In this document: positions 9,189-18,748 of the stretch, piece by piece
How positions within the stretch are numbered: the first letter of the stretch is position 1
Layout: every line of letters starts with the position of its first letter
From: Lacinutrix sp. WUR7
GTDB lineage: Bacteria > Bacteroidota > Bacteroidia > Flavobacteriales > Flavobacteriaceae
Length of the DNA stretch: 64,000 nucleotides
Direction: 5' to 3'
NCBI RefSeq assembly: GCF_016864015.1
Contig: NZ_CP045067.1
Location: 3,792,001-3,856,000 of the forward strand
Notes under the pieces: generated by a model
Seen by the model: only the letters and a program-made list of their open reading frames with translations
The model's database searches: none
Told to the model about the DNA's origin: nothing
Position numbers and translations under genes: made by a program

Positions 9189-10481
9189 TTATTTATAGGT
9201 AATAAATTGGAAATCACCTTGAATTAATGCTCCTGAAGCGTTATATAAGTAAACCAGTAATTTTCCGTTCACACTATTTACACGTTCTCCAAAAACAGCA
9301 GCAGAATTACTTGTAACAACAGTGGTATAGTGATACCAGAAATAATATTCTCCAGGAATCGTAATTTCATATCTACTTTCTGCTGCAACCCAAGTGGAGC
9401 TATAGTTTCCGGAACCTGAAGGTGTATTCCCGGCAGCTCTAACAAAACCGTATGCTAGTGGACCTACAGCAGCTGTAGTTTGTACGCTATTATCTTCAAA
9501 TTGCACCGATTTAAATTCAGCAGAACCATCACTATTTATAGCAGCAACGATATTCGATCCATTTTGCATTTCTATAAATTGAGAACCCGATGTAGATCCA
9601 GTAGGAACAATAAGTTCTATAAGATCTTTTCCTAAGGGTTGGTCCAAACTTTCAATACGAACGGTATTTGCTGTACCAGAAGTTTGCAGTACAGACAAAG
9701 GATTTACTGGCGTATTAGTACCAATACCAACGCGACCTTCATTTTGTGCCATCGTTACATCTCCATTAGATTTCAATCTCAATCTCACAGCTCCAGATAA
9801 TATGTCATCATTAGAGCTTGCAATCTGAAGTTCATTATTTGTAGCATTATTGAAGGACCAATCTATATTTGATGCTCCAGGTCGAAAAAGTTGCAGCGAT
9901 GCCGTTTCAGATACAGAAGTCACACGAGCTTTTGTAAATCCACTTCCCTTTACATCTAGTTCTGCAAGCGGTGTATTGGTACCAATTCCCACTTTCCCAT
10001 CATTATAAAAAGCATTTATACCATTGGTTTCCCAAACTGCATTTTCAACATCTTTAGCGACTAAAGCATAAGGCACCGTTTTAAATTGCGTGGTTCCTAA
10101 ATCGACTAAGCCAGCACCAACATTTACCTGCACGTTTAAATAATGATCATCATTTCCCCAATCTATTGCAGAAAAATTGTATCCAGATATCCCTTCTCCA
10201 ATATTAACGATAATCATGCCGTTGGCATCGGTATTTAAAGTATGGCTTTCTTGATACACATTATTAGTAAGTGCTACACCTTCATATATAGTAAATTGAA
10301 TACTTATTGGTGCAGACACCATCACGTTACCTGTTGCGTCTTTAATAACCGCTTTATAGTTAATTCCGTTTTGGGCAATGCTACTTAGCGTTAACAGTAA
10401 AGTCATAAATAAAGTGAGTGCTTTTTTACTCGCTAGATATTTACTCTTTTTGAATTCGTGGTTTTTGTAAAAATAGTTCAT
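9189..10481 (-). CDS. Exported phage-tail-fibre-like repeat protein
   Basis: A 430-residue protein with a hydrophobic export signal after a charged extension (hydrophobic core ALTLFMTLLLTLSSIAQ). An internal methionine at residue 27 (MTLLLTLSSIAQ) could be the true start. The N-terminal domain (INYKAVIKDATGNVM to VNVGAGLVDLGTTQFKTVPYALVA) is common in flavobacterial surface proteins. Two copies of VGIGTNTP followed by a short beta segment are typical of trimeric tail-spike or fibre shafts. The C-terminal ~100 residues form an unrecognised beta-rich domain. It is the first gene of the group and lacks a Por tail. Function unknown; a surface adhesin is the best inference. Confidence 0.75.
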   Translation of the reverse strand: MNYFYKNHEFKKSKYLASKKALTLFMTLLLTLSSIAQNGINYKAVIKDATGNVMVSAPISIQFTIYEGVALTNNVYQESHTLNTDANGMIIVNIGEGISGYNFSAIDWGNDDHYLNVQVNVGAGLVDLGTTQFKTVPYALVAKDVENAVWETNGINAFYNDGKVGIGTNTPLAELDVKGSGFTKARVTSVSETASLQLFRPGASNIDWSFNNATNNELQIASSNDDILSGAVRLRLKSNGDVTMAQNEGRVGIGTNTPVNPLSVLQTSGTANTVRIESLDQPLGKDLIELIVPTGSTSGSQFIEMQNGSNIVAAINSDGSAEFKSVQFEDNSVQTTAAVGPLAYGFVRAAGNTPSGSGNYSSTWVAAESRYEITIPGEYYFWYHYTTVVTSNSAAVFGERVNSVNGKLLVYLYNASGALIQGDFQFITYK

Positions 10482-10579
10482 GATTTTTGATTTTTATTTA
10501 ATGGATTAATAGCTGTTTACTTCTTATTTATACCTTAAAAATCAAAAGGTTAACATTTCACAATATTATTTTTTAAAAC

Positions 10580-10615
10580 AAAAAAAAACCCTTTTAAGCT
10601 ATTGCCTAAAAGGGA
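10580..10615 (-). terminator. Rho-independent terminator of the aminotransferase gene
   Basis: CCCTTTTA at 10589-10596 pairs with TAAAAGGG at 10607-10614. Read on the minus strand, the hairpin is followed by a run of T (the A-run at 10580-10588 on plus). It lies just past the stop of the minus-strand aminotransferase gene. Confidence 0.85.
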
Positions 10616-10638
10616 TTTGAAGAATTTATATCTTTTTT

Positions 10639-11832
10639 TTAAATCGAAGCACGAATTGCTGCAACCATTTTTTCTGCACGAAGTTTTACTTCTTCTTCCG
10701 TCCAAGATAATTTTATTAAACAAGAGATATTTCTAGCTATAAAATCGTCAGATTTCGAATAATCTGCAGTTTCTAAGTATTTCAATCCTTTTTTCACTTC
10801 TGCAGGAATAGGATATAATGTTTTTAAATCTTTAAGATGTTGCCATTTTCTAATATAATGCCATTGGTTATCATAATAATGAAAACAAGCATCGATACCA
10901 TTTTCTTTTAATGCTGCCGAAGCTTTTCTGGTGGTTTCTAAATCCGCTAAAAAGAAACTTAAAAACGAATAGCTTTCTTCTCCTCCTTCCGGAACCGTTC
11001 TAAAAACAACTTCTGGAATTTGTGCTAAAGCATCCCGAAGAATGGTATAATTTTTTTTCTGAATCGCTACAAATTCGTCTAATCTATTAATTTGTGCCAA
11101 ACCAACTGCTGCGTGTAATTCTGAAATACGGAAGTTATATCCTAAAAAAGGATGTGTTTCTGCACCTCTATCGTTTCCTTTATGGTCATGTCCGTGATCA
11201 CTAAAATGATCTGCATGCAATGCGTATTTCGGATTGTTTGTTAGTACCACACCACCTTCTCCAGCGGTAATTATTTTTACAAAATCTAAAGACAAACATC
11301 CCAAATCACCAATACTACCAAGAGGTTTCCCTTTATAGGTTGCTCCTGTTGCTTGTGAAGAATCTTCGATTAATATTAAATTATTCGTATCGCAAATATT
11401 TTTTAAAGCATCTAGATTTGCCATACTTCCGCACATATGGACAGGCATAACCGCTTTTGTATTTGGTGTAATTGCTTTTTTAACGGCTTCCGGATTTAAA
11501 GTTAGCGTATCATCGATATCCACTAAAACAGGAACAGCGCCAAGCATCATAATAGCTTCAAAACTGGCAACAAAAGTAAATGTAGGCATGATAACCTCAT
11601 CACCTGCTCCAATTCCTGCAGCAGCCATTGCAATAGAAACCGCAGCGGTACCACTAGACACTAATTGTGCGTGTTGTACTTGCAATTTATCTTGTAAAGC
11701 TTGTTCTAGTTCTTTTGCTTTCCAATGTCCGTTTCGCATGGCATCAAAACCATAGCGCATCAGCACACCATTTTCTAGTACATCGTTTACTTCTTTACGT
11801 TCTTTATCTCCAAAAAGTTCAAATCCAGGCAT
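10639..11832 (-). CDS. DegT/DnrJ/EryC1/StrS family PLP-dependent aminotransferase
   Basis: A 397-residue PLP enzyme of the sugar-aminotransferase family. PLP-binding features are visible: VSSGTAAVSIAMAAAGIGAGDEVIMPTFTF is the cofactor-phosphate region (given in parts: SGTAAVSIA, GDEVIMPTFTF), VEDSSQATGA is present in the form IEDSSQATGATYKG, and the Schiff-base lysine lies in DFVKIITAGEGGV. Such enzymes aminate keto-sugar nucleotides for glycan synthesis or act in secondary metabolism. No sugar pathway genes are adjacent, so the substrate is unknown. The gene is monocistronic, with a terminator on each side. Confidence 0.92.
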   Translation of the reverse strand: MPGFELFGDKERKEVNDVLENGVLMRYGFDAMRNGHWKAKELEQALQDKLQVQHAQLVSSGTAAVSIAMAAAGIGAGDEVIMPTFTFVASFEAIMMLGAVPVLVDIDDTLTLNPEAVKKAITPNTKAVMPVHMCGSMANLDALKNICDTNNLILIEDSSQATGATYKGKPLGSIGDLGCLSLDFVKIITAGEGGVVLTNNPKYALHADHFSDHGHDHKGNDRGAETHPFLGYNFRISELHAAVGLAQINRLDEFVAIQKKNYTILRDALAQIPEVVFRTVPEGGEESYSFLSFFLADLETTRKASAALKENGIDACFHYYDNQWHYIRKWQHLKDLKTLYPIPAEVKKGLKYLETADYSKSDDFIARNISCLIKLSWTEEEVKLRAEKMVAAIRASI

Positions 11833-11874
11833 AATTTATAGTAATTGTTATTGCAAATTTACGTTTAATATAAG

Positions 11875-11917
11875 GAATAAAAAAAGCGTCAAAACTATTC
11901 GTATTGACGCTTTTTTT
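11875..11917 (-). terminator. Rho-independent terminator of the thioredoxin-like gene
   Basis: GCGTCAA at 11886-11892 pairs with TTGACGC at 11904-11910. It has A-runs on the left and T-runs on the right, so it can work on both strands. It lies directly past the stop of the minus-strand thioredoxin gene. Confidence 0.85.
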
Positions 11918-11930
11918 ATATTTAATTTCA

Positions 11931-12392
11931 TTAATAATTCTCTAATACAGAATCTACAAATGCATCGTGTCTATCTGTTTCTCTTAAAAAGGTATATCCC
12001 GAAATTTCGCCAATAACCTTTCCACTTGCGTTAAGGGCAACAATATTTGGGTAACTACCGTTTTTATTATATTTATGTACTAGTGCTATATTTTTCTCCT
12101 TTTGTTCTGGAGAAATAATATCTATTCTTCTTGGCATATCTACCATTAAAAGCACCATGCTTTTTGCTTTCTCTTCAAATGCTGGCGAATTGAAAAAATC
12201 TTCTTTCAACATTTTACAAGGCGGACACCAATCACTTCCTGTGAAATATACTAAAATCGGTTTTTTCTCTTTAGAAGATACGGATTTTGCTTGATCAATA
12301 TCTGTTAACCAATTTAGGTTAGACATTTCTTCTTCTTGCGAAAAAACACTACTTACAAAAGCAAAAGCTACTATTAGAATTAGATTTTTCAT
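11931..12392 (-). CDS. Exported thioredoxin-family protein
   Basis: A 153-residue protein with a signal peptide (MKNLILIVAFAFVSSVFSQ) and a thioredoxin fold. The active site is GSDWCPPCKMLKEDF (CPPC at about residues 56-59), preceded by the strand KKPILVYFTG. The cis-proline region is probably YPNIVALNASGKV. It resembles periplasmic thioredoxins of the DsbD-C/DUF255-like type, which reduce or repair disulfides in the envelope. Its partner is not encoded nearby. Confidence 0.88.
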   Translation of the reverse strand: MKNLILIVAFAFVSSVFSQEEEMSNLNWLTDIDQAKSVSSKEKKPILVYFTGSDWCPPCKMLKEDFFNSPAFEEKAKSMVLLMVDMPRRIDIISPEQKEKNIALVHKYNKNGSYPNIVALNASGKVIGEISGYTFLRETDRHDAFVDSVLENY

Positions 12393-12460
12393 CTTTAAAA
12401 TGGATATGGTGATTTATACAAATGTATATTTTTTTTTAATATAACAACAATCTTGCCAGT

Positions 12461-13096
12461 TTATTGTTGGTGTAGGATTACCGATTCGGAAACCGTTTTT
12501 CTTACTTTTTTAAATCCGGCAAACATATCGTCTTCTGCGCGATAGCCAATTGGCATTATTAATACCGATTTTAATCCTTTGCTTTTTAAATCTAATATCT
12601 CGTCGTATTTCTCTGGGCTAAATCCTTCCATCGGACAAGAATCAATGCCTTGTGTAGCACAAACGGTTAGCATGTTTCCCATGGCTAGATAGGCTTGTTT
12701 GGTTGCCCAATCCTCAATGGCTTCTTGTTGTTTTTTAGAGAAGTCATCGATTAAAAAATCGCGAAACGGATTTAAAATAGCGTCTGGCGTATCTCTTATA
12801 TTTTTAATTCTATTAAAATAGTTTAGTATGAATTCTTTATTAATATTGGTTTCAATACAGAATACTAATACCTGCGATGCTTGTGCTACTTGCTGCTGAT
12901 TCATAGAATGTTCTACTAAATCTGCCTGCAATTTTTTATCCTGAATGACCACCAACTTTATAGGTTGTAAGCCATAAGATGTTGCTGTTAGATTAAATGC
13001 ATCACAGAGTATTTGTAAAGATTTTTTATCAACTAACAGTTCTTGGTTGAAGGTTTTTGTAGCATATCGCCAAGATAAATGGTCTATTATATTCAT
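12461..13096 (-). CDS. NAD(P)H-dependent nitroreductase (NfsB-like FMN oxidoreductase)
   Basis: A 211-residue flavoprotein of the nitroreductase superfamily. The N-terminal RYATKTF with SYGLQPIKLVVIQ, the central AIEDWATKQAYLAMGNML, and the C-terminal GIDSCPMEGFSPEKYDEIL with MPIGYRAEDD are the family's FMN- and dimer-forming motifs. It reduces nitroaromatics or quinones; the physiological substrate is unknown. It is transcribed alone. Confidence 0.93.
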   Translation of the reverse strand: MNIIDHLSWRYATKTFNQELLVDKKSLQILCDAFNLTATSYGLQPIKLVVIQDKKLQADLVEHSMNQQQVAQASQVLVFCIETNINKEFILNYFNRIKNIRDTPDAILNPFRDFLIDDFSKKQQEAIEDWATKQAYLAMGNMLTVCATQGIDSCPMEGFSPEKYDEILDLKSKGLKSVLIMPIGYRAEDDMFAGFKKVRKTVSESVILHQQ

Positions 13097-13205
13097 TCTA
13101 GTTACTTATTTTGGCAAAAATACTATTTGTAATGACTTAATAACCAAGTTCTGCAAAAACTTATTGGGAGCAGAATAAAAAAAAAGTAATAAAACTTCAC
13201 TTTTT

Positions 13206-13238
13206 TATTGGTAGGAACTAAAAAGGATTATATATTTG
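13206..13238 (+). promoter_or_regulatory. Bacteroidota-type promoter of tRNA-Ser
   Basis: A TATTG at 13206-13210 and TATATTTG at 13231-13238 match the phylum's -33 TTTG and -7 TAnnTTTG boxes, with a 20-base gap. The tRNA begins 37 bases after the -7 box. This is inferred from consensus only. Confidence 0.65.
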
Positions 13239-13274
13239 CACTCGCATTTGGAGAATATCCAATGAGGCACTCAA

Positions 13275-13359
13275 GGAGAATTGGCAGAGTGGTCGAATGC
13301 GGCAGTCTTGAAAACTGTTGAGGGTCACACCTCCGGGGGTTCGAATCCCTCATTCTCCG
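13275..13359 (+). tRNA. tRNA-Ser (anticodon UGA)
   Basis: The 7-bp acceptor stem is GGAGAAT/ATTCTCC, with discriminator G at 13359. The anticodon loop CTTGAAA carries TGA at 13309-13311, reading UCA codons. There is a long variable arm of the class II type, and the T arm contains the GGTTCGAATCC core. At 85 nt it fits tRNA-Ser. CCA is not encoded. Confidence 0.96.
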
Positions 13360-13700
13360 CAAAAGGAAAAACCATAACGAAAGTTATGGTTTTTTTGTTT
13401 TATATAAAATGCAAAGTTTTGCTTTAGTATTTTATGCAAAACAAAAATACAAATCAAGCTTTACTTGATTTGGTTTTCTATGCTTGTATTGGATAACCTT
13501 GGCGGGATATGCAATCCGAATGCTCCGCAAAAGGAAAAACCATAACGAAAGTTATGGTTTTTTTGTTTTATACAAAATGCAAAGTTTTGCTTTAATATTC
13601 CATGTAAACAAAAATACAAATCAAGCTTTACTTCATTTGGTTTTCTATGCTTGTATTGGATTACCTTGGCGGGATATGCAATCCGAATGCTCCGCAAAAG
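13355..13700 (+). repeat. 168-bp tandem duplication downstream of tRNA-Ser, each unit with a hairpin terminator
   Basis: Two near-identical units start with CTCCGCAAAAGG at 13355 and 13523, and a third, truncated copy (CTCCGCAAAAG) begins at 13690. The first unit starts inside the tRNA 3' end. Units differ at only a handful of positions plus one 1-base indel. Each contains the hairpin AAAACCATAAC-GAAA-GTTATGGTTTT followed by T-runs (about 13367-13398 and 13535-13565), and a second dyad built on AATCAAG/CTTGATT in copy 1. The first hairpin probably ends the tRNA transcript. Open frames through this stretch look spurious. Nothing else is seen in 13700-13800. Confidence 0.85.
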
Positions 13701-13800
13701 AACCCCATAAACTCCATATTTACGGTTTTATAATTCTAAATTGTACGATTCTTGTACGACTGGTAACTTCCATATTTCTACTACACCACAATGGGAAATC

Positions 13801-14541
13801 TTAAAACAACGTTTCATTCCATTCAGGAAAGGCAACTTTTTGAATAATAGTATTAATATTACTATCTACTTTCGGATTAAATAAATCGGTACTAACCGTA
13901 TACGTTTCTAAACTAGATTCTGGAAAATCTTCCAGTATTAAATCCTTAATATTCTTTTCGCTTAAATCTGAAGACAACCAATTAGAATAATTACTTTCCT
14001 TTAAAATTACTGGTTGCCTTTTTTTAACGTTATGAATTTTAGCAAATAATGGAGAAGCTTCTTTAGTTAAAATGGTAAAGGTGATATAAGTATCCATTAC
14101 AGAATAGAATCCCGCCAATGCTAATGGCTGTTTTTCTGCGTGCTGAATAAAGTATGGATATTTCTTTTTATTATATTCATGTGGTTCAAAAAAACCAGTT
14201 ACAGGAATTATGCAACGTTTCTCCATAACAGATTCCTTATAAAGAAAATGATCAAATATTTTTTCTGACCTTGCATTTAATCCGCCTCCATACTTAACAG
14301 CTTCTTTGTAAAATGCTTTTATTTGATCTGAAGGTTTATGCGAAGGAACAATTCCCCAGACACCAGGAGCTATTACTTCTGCTTTCTCTTGTGGAATTAC
14401 TAACATATTTGGATGTGCAAAACCATTTAAATGGTAATTTGGTGTATCAAAAACAGGACGTAAGTTATCGTTACTAATTTTAACTTTAAAATGCTTTTCA
14501 AGTTTTTTTGTTTTTTGAGTGGTACTAGTATGAAAACACAT
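13801..14541 (-). CDS. SRAP (YedK/HMCES) family protein
   Basis: A 246-residue SOS-response-associated peptidase-like protein. Residue Cys2 follows the initiator Met (MCFHTSTT) and is the nucleophile that forms the thiazolidine crosslink to abasic sites in single-stranded DNA. The conserved GFFEPHEY (Glu and His) and HNVKKRQPVIL motifs are present. The family shields abasic sites at stalled forks. It lies 34 bases after the DnaE-like gene and so probably belongs to the same damage-inducible operon. Confidence 0.93.
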   Translation of the reverse strand: MCFHTSTTQKTKKLEKHFKVKISNDNLRPVFDTPNYHLNGFAHPNMLVIPQEKAEVIAPGVWGIVPSHKPSDQIKAFYKEAVKYGGGLNARSEKIFDHFLYKESVMEKRCIIPVTGFFEPHEYNKKKYPYFIQHAEKQPLALAGFYSVMDTYITFTILTKEASPLFAKIHNVKKRQPVILKESNYSNWLSSDLSEKNIKDLILEDFPESSLETYTVSTDLFNPKVDSNINTIIQKVAFPEWNETLF

Positions 14542-14575
14542 TATCTATAATTTTAAGGAAAGTTATAAAATAAAT

Positions 14576-17533
14576 TTAACTTCCTCTCGGATCTAGTTTT
14601 AACGCTAATTTTCTGGACCAAACAATATCCAAACTGCAAAAATCGAAAGACACGGTTACTTTTCCGAAACAAGCATACACACCTAAACCATGAATGGGAT
14701 ATTTCTCTACCACTTTCGTAAAATGTACCGTATCAAAATAATTCCCTTCTTGATCTGTAAAGGTGCAAAAACGCAATATTTTTCCGTTAGAAGCTTTATG
14801 AAATCTAGTATTTACCAAAACGCCATAAAGTAAAACCGTTTTATTAATATGTGTATTCAAATCTTTAACCAAAATACTATCGTTTAGCGGCTCGTCAATT
14901 AAATCGAAATAATCACACAACGGAAACCCTAACAATTCCATTTGGTCATACGCTTCTTCTACAAAAGAAGTAGTAATGGTTGGCAAATCAAACTGCTTAT
15001 GTTCTGTTTTAAATAGTTTGGCTTGCGCTGTTTTTGCTTTAGAAACACGCAGTTTAAAAATAGCTTGCCACAACAATGCAATCTTAGATCGTTTTGTAAA
15101 CCGAAAAGCATCAATCCGAATCAGAATCGTTAACTGCTCTATGCTAATGGTGACTCTATCGATAAAATCGTCTAACGATTTAAACCTTCCATAAAGCTGT
15201 CTTTCGCTTAATATTCGTTTAACAACTAGAACTTCTAAACTTTTTAAATACCCAAAACCCAAATAAATACGTTTCCCTTTTATAATTGTTGGATGATCGC
15301 TGGTATTTACGCAAGGCGGATTAATAATTCCGCCACACATTTTAGTTTCATGAATATAATGTTCTGCACTATAAAATCCGCCGCCATTATTTAAAACAGC
15401 TACCATAAATTCTAAAGGAAAATAACATTTTAAATACAAGCTCTGATAGCTTTCTACCGCATAGGAAGCCGAATGCCCTTTTGCAAATGCATAGCCTGCA
15501 AAGCTTTTAATTTGGTTCCAGACTTCCAACGTTAATTCGTCTTTATAACCTCTAGCTTTACAATTAGCAATGAATTTTTCTTCTACAGCTACAAATTCCG
15601 ATTTCGAACGATATTTCCCGCTCATTCCTCTTCTTAGCACATCTGCTTCGCCTAACGTTAATCCTGCAAACTGATTCGCCACTTTTAGAACATCTTCTTG
15701 ATACACCATAATTCCGTAGGTATCTGGCATAATCTGAAGCAATATCGGATTGGCTTCTTTGCGTTTTTCAGGATGCCGTTGCCGCACTATAAATTCCTGT
15801 TTCATTCCAGATCCGGAAACACCTGGTCTAATAATAGAACTTGCTGCAACCAATCCTAAATAATCTTGTGTTTGTAGCTTTTGCATCAATCCGCGCATGG
15901 CTGGTGATTCTACATAATAGGCACCAATCGCTTTTCCGCTTTTAAGCAAATGATTAATCTTCGGATCTTTTTTAAACTTCTCGACTTGGGTAATATCAAT
16001 TGGCGGTAATTCTGGTCGGTTGTATCTTATAATTTCTATAGCTTCTTTAATTTTTGCTAATCCGCGTTGTCCTAAAATATCAAACTTAAAAACACCAACA
16101 TCTTCAGCAATCATCATATCAAATTGTACCGTTGGAAAGCCTTTTGGTGGCATGTCTGTTGCCGAATAATAATAAATTGGTTTATCTAGAATTAGAATAC
16201 CACAAGAATGCACGCTTATATAATTTGGAAAGCCTTTAATTAAATCGCCATATTTTAAAACTAAAGCGGAAATCTCATCTAGAGCATCTTTAGAGAATCG
16301 TCCGCTACTCAATTTATCGATTTCCTCTTTTGGCAAGCCGAATACTTTTCCCAATTCCCGAACAACCGCTTTATATTTAAAGGTATTATAGACTGCTAAC
16401 AGCGCCACGTTTTTAAAGCGTTTAAAAATATAGTTGGTAATATCTTCGCGATCTTTCCAAGAAAAATCAATATCAAAATCTGGTGGTGATGCGCGAAACG
16501 GATTGATAAAACGCTCAAAATACAAATCCAATTCAATAGGATCTACATCAGTAATTCCTATAATATAAGCGACAATACTATTGGCACCACTTCCTCTGCC
16601 AACGTGGATATAATCCATGCTTTTAGAATAGGTAATAATATCATAATTGATTAAAAAATAGGATACAAAATCCAAGTCCTTAATGGTTTTTAATTCGGTA
16701 GCTACACGTTGCATTACTTTTTCATTCGGATTCGAATACCTGCTATGCAATTTAGTAGCACACAAGGTTTCTAACATCTTATAATCTGCTTCCTTAGTCT
16801 CTAAATACACACTTTGGTTTTGTGGAGCTCTATCTTTTCCGAAGTAAAAATTAATGGTACAAGCATCTAAAAGCTGTGCTGTATTTTCTATAATAAACGG
16901 AAAATCTGCAAACGCTTTTTTCAGGTTTTCTAAAGACAGCATCACATCTGTTTCCCGGCATTCTTCCGTTTTTTGAAGCTTGCTTAACAAGGTGTTATTA
17001 TCTATTGCTCGCAATAATCGATGGGCATTAAAATCCCGTTGACTTCTAATAGTCACCTGTTGGTGAACGACTAGCTTTTCTTTAAAATCTTTATAAACGG
17101 AAAAAGGAAGCTTCCGAAGTTCTTCCGCAGAAACACCAATAAATTCATTCGCATAAAAAACAGTCTTTTCCTGTTGCAAAACCTGTTCAAACGGATAAAT
17201 AACAAAGGCATTTTCAAAGCTTGGTGCCACATTAGGGATTTTCGTTTTACTATGGCTATGCTGTGATAAAAAGGCATTCAATTCCTGAAAACCGGCATTA
17301 TTTTTCGCCAATCCCACAAACTGCTGTGCTGCGCCATTTCTAAAATCGATACCAACAATAGGTTTAATAGCATATTGTTTCGCTTTTTGGACAAAATTCA
17401 GACATGCCGAAGTATTATTAATATCGGTTAAAGCAAGGGTTTGGATACCGTTTTCTTTCGCTAATGCTAATAAATCGACTTCCGAAAAGGTACCAAAACG
17501 CAAGGAGTAATAGCTATGACAATTTATATACAT
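14576..17533 (-). CDS. DnaE-like DNA polymerase III alpha subunit of an SOS cassette (ImuC/DnaE2-like)
   Basis: A 985-residue C-family polymerase, shorter than replicative DnaE (~1150). The PHP domain is at residues 1-200. The palm carries the catalytic aspartates in SPPDFDIDFSWKD (near residue 350) and VGVFKFDILGQRG (near 485). A helix-hairpin-helix region (about 735-800) and an OB domain near the C-terminus (VLLYGVLVNTRFH) follow. The start ATG overlaps the stop of the Y-family polymerase gene as TAATG, so the two are translationally coupled. By analogy with ImuB/ImuC and DnaE2 it should be a translesion polymerase induced by DNA damage rather than the main replicase. Confidence 0.92.
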   Translation of the reverse strand: MYINCHSYYSLRFGTFSEVDLLALAKENGIQTLALTDINNTSACLNFVQKAKQYAIKPIVGIDFRNGAAQQFVGLAKNNAGFQELNAFLSQHSHSKTKIPNVAPSFENAFVIYPFEQVLQQEKTVFYANEFIGVSAEELRKLPFSVYKDFKEKLVVHQQVTIRSQRDFNAHRLLRAIDNNTLLSKLQKTEECRETDVMLSLENLKKAFADFPFIIENTAQLLDACTINFYFGKDRAPQNQSVYLETKEADYKMLETLCATKLHSRYSNPNEKVMQRVATELKTIKDLDFVSYFLINYDIITYSKSMDYIHVGRGSGANSIVAYIIGITDVDPIELDLYFERFINPFRASPPDFDIDFSWKDREDITNYIFKRFKNVALLAVYNTFKYKAVVRELGKVFGLPKEEIDKLSSGRFSKDALDEISALVLKYGDLIKGFPNYISVHSCGILILDKPIYYYSATDMPPKGFPTVQFDMMIAEDVGVFKFDILGQRGLAKIKEAIEIIRYNRPELPPIDITQVEKFKKDPKINHLLKSGKAIGAYYVESPAMRGLMQKLQTQDYLGLVAASSIIRPGVSGSGMKQEFIVRQRHPEKRKEANPILLQIMPDTYGIMVYQEDVLKVANQFAGLTLGEADVLRRGMSGKYRSKSEFVAVEEKFIANCKARGYKDELTLEVWNQIKSFAGYAFAKGHSASYAVESYQSLYLKCYFPLEFMVAVLNNGGGFYSAEHYIHETKMCGGIINPPCVNTSDHPTIIKGKRIYLGFGYLKSLEVLVVKRILSERQLYGRFKSLDDFIDRVTISIEQLTILIRIDAFRFTKRSKIALLWQAIFKLRVSKAKTAQAKLFKTEHKQFDLPTITTSFVEEAYDQMELLGFPLCDYFDLIDEPLNDSILVKDLNTHINKTVLLYGVLVNTRFHKASNGKILRFCTFTDQEGNYFDTVHFTKVVEKYPIHGLGVYACFGKVTVSFDFCSLDIVWSRKLALKLDPRGS

Positions 17534-18747
17534 TATAGTTTTCTATGTGCTAATACAACTGGTGGTTCGCCATTGAACGGGTTATTAAAACGCCCTATGG
17601 TTTTTGCGCCTATCGATCCTGCTTTTTGGATACTTAATTCGCCATATTTTCCTCTTATAGTATCCATAGCATGATACAAACGCAGCATTTCTTCGGTATC
17701 ATCAAAAAGGTTGATTTGGTAATTCCCACTAACAATATGCGTGAACTTTACGCCTACCAATCGGATTAATAATCGGCGTTGGTACAACTGATCAAAGAGT
17801 TCTAAAATTTTAGGAATAATCACATGGTCTGCACTGGTGTACGGAATCTTATGCTGTTTGGTGTAGGTATTAAAATCCGAATAACGAATCTTTACACTAA
17901 TACAAGCGGTTAGCTTCTCCCCTTTTCGCAACTGATAGGCAAGATTTTCTGCCATCGCAAAAACGGTCGTTCGCAATTTAGTGACATCAATAGTATCTTT
18001 GGTAAACGTGCGTTCTGTAGAAATAGACTTCCGTTCATGAAAAGGAATTAATGGCGGGTTATCGATACCATTGGCACGTTTCCAAATGGTTCTACCGTTT
18101 ACTCCCAAAGCGCTGACTAACATTTCCACAGGCATTTGTTGTACCACACGAACGGTATCTACGCCTAAATTTCTTAAAATTTGATAGGTTTTCGTACCCA
18201 CCGAAGGTATTTTCTTAATCGATAAAGGTGCTAAAAACGATTTTTCAAAACCAGGATCTATTTGCAATTGGTTATTGGGTTTCGCTTCGCCTGTAGCAAC
18301 CTTGGAAACAATCTTATTTGCCGATAACCCGAAGGAAATTGGCAAACCGGTTTCTCGAATGATAGTTGCTCGCAATTCCGAAGCATACTTATAGCTTCCA
18401 AAAAAGGTATCCATACCACTTAAATCGGCATAAAACTCATCGATACTCGCCTTTTCAAAAAGGGGAACTTTCTCCTTAATAATTTCGGTCACCAGATGGG
18501 ATTGTTTGGTATAAATGGAAGCATTGCCACGAATGACTACTGCTTCCGGACATAAACGTCGTGCCACCTTCATTGCCATACCAGAATGCACTCCAAAACG
18601 TCTAGTTTCATAGCTACAAGCAGCCACAACACCTCTATCTCCAGTGCCTCCAACCAGTAATGGTCTTTTCTGTAAACGACTATCTATCAGTCGTTCACAA
18701 GACACAAAAAAGGTATCTAAATCCAGATGCAAAATATTTTTTTTCAT
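17533..18747 (-). CDS. Y-family DNA polymerase (DinB/UmuC-like)
   Basis: A 404-residue translesion polymerase. Palm motifs are intact: DLDTFFVSCERL (first metal aspartate near residue 8) and ASIDEFYADLSGMD (Asp-Glu pair near residue 103). CSYETRRFGVHSGMAM is the fingers motif. The thumb HhH (IPSVGTKTYQILRNLGV) and the little finger (240-350) follow. Because the catalytic residues are intact, it is not an inactive ImuB type. It is the first gene of the minus-strand operon facing the LexA-like repressor. Confidence 0.95.
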   Translation of the reverse strand: MKKNILHLDLDTFFVSCERLIDSRLQKRPLLVGGTGDRGVVAACSYETRRFGVHSGMAMKVARRLCPEAVVIRGNASIYTKQSHLVTEIIKEKVPLFEKASIDEFYADLSGMDTFFGSYKYASELRATIIRETGLPISFGLSANKIVSKVATGEAKPNNQLQIDPGFEKSFLAPLSIKKIPSVGTKTYQILRNLGVDTVRVVQQMPVEMLVSALGVNGRTIWKRANGIDNPPLIPFHERKSISTERTFTKDTIDVTKLRTTVFAMAENLAYQLRKGEKLTACISVKIRYSDFNTYTKQHKIPYTSADHVIIPKILELFDQLYQRRLLIRLVGVKFTHIVSGNYQINLFDDTEEMLRLYHAMDTIRGKYGELSIQKAGSIGAKTIGRFNNPFNGEPPVVLAHRKL

Positions 18748-18748
18748 G

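Noticed and set aside
13461-13804. Open frames of 78 and 106 codons on both strands across the tRNA-Ser downstream region
   Set aside because: They run through the tandem 168-bp repeat, and their products repeat with it. Hairpins and T-runs indicate non-coding sequence.
17533-18747. Calling the Y-family polymerase ImuB
   Set aside because: ImuB lacks catalytic acidic residues, whereas this protein keeps the Asp and Asp-Glu motifs, so DinB/UmuC-like is the better name.
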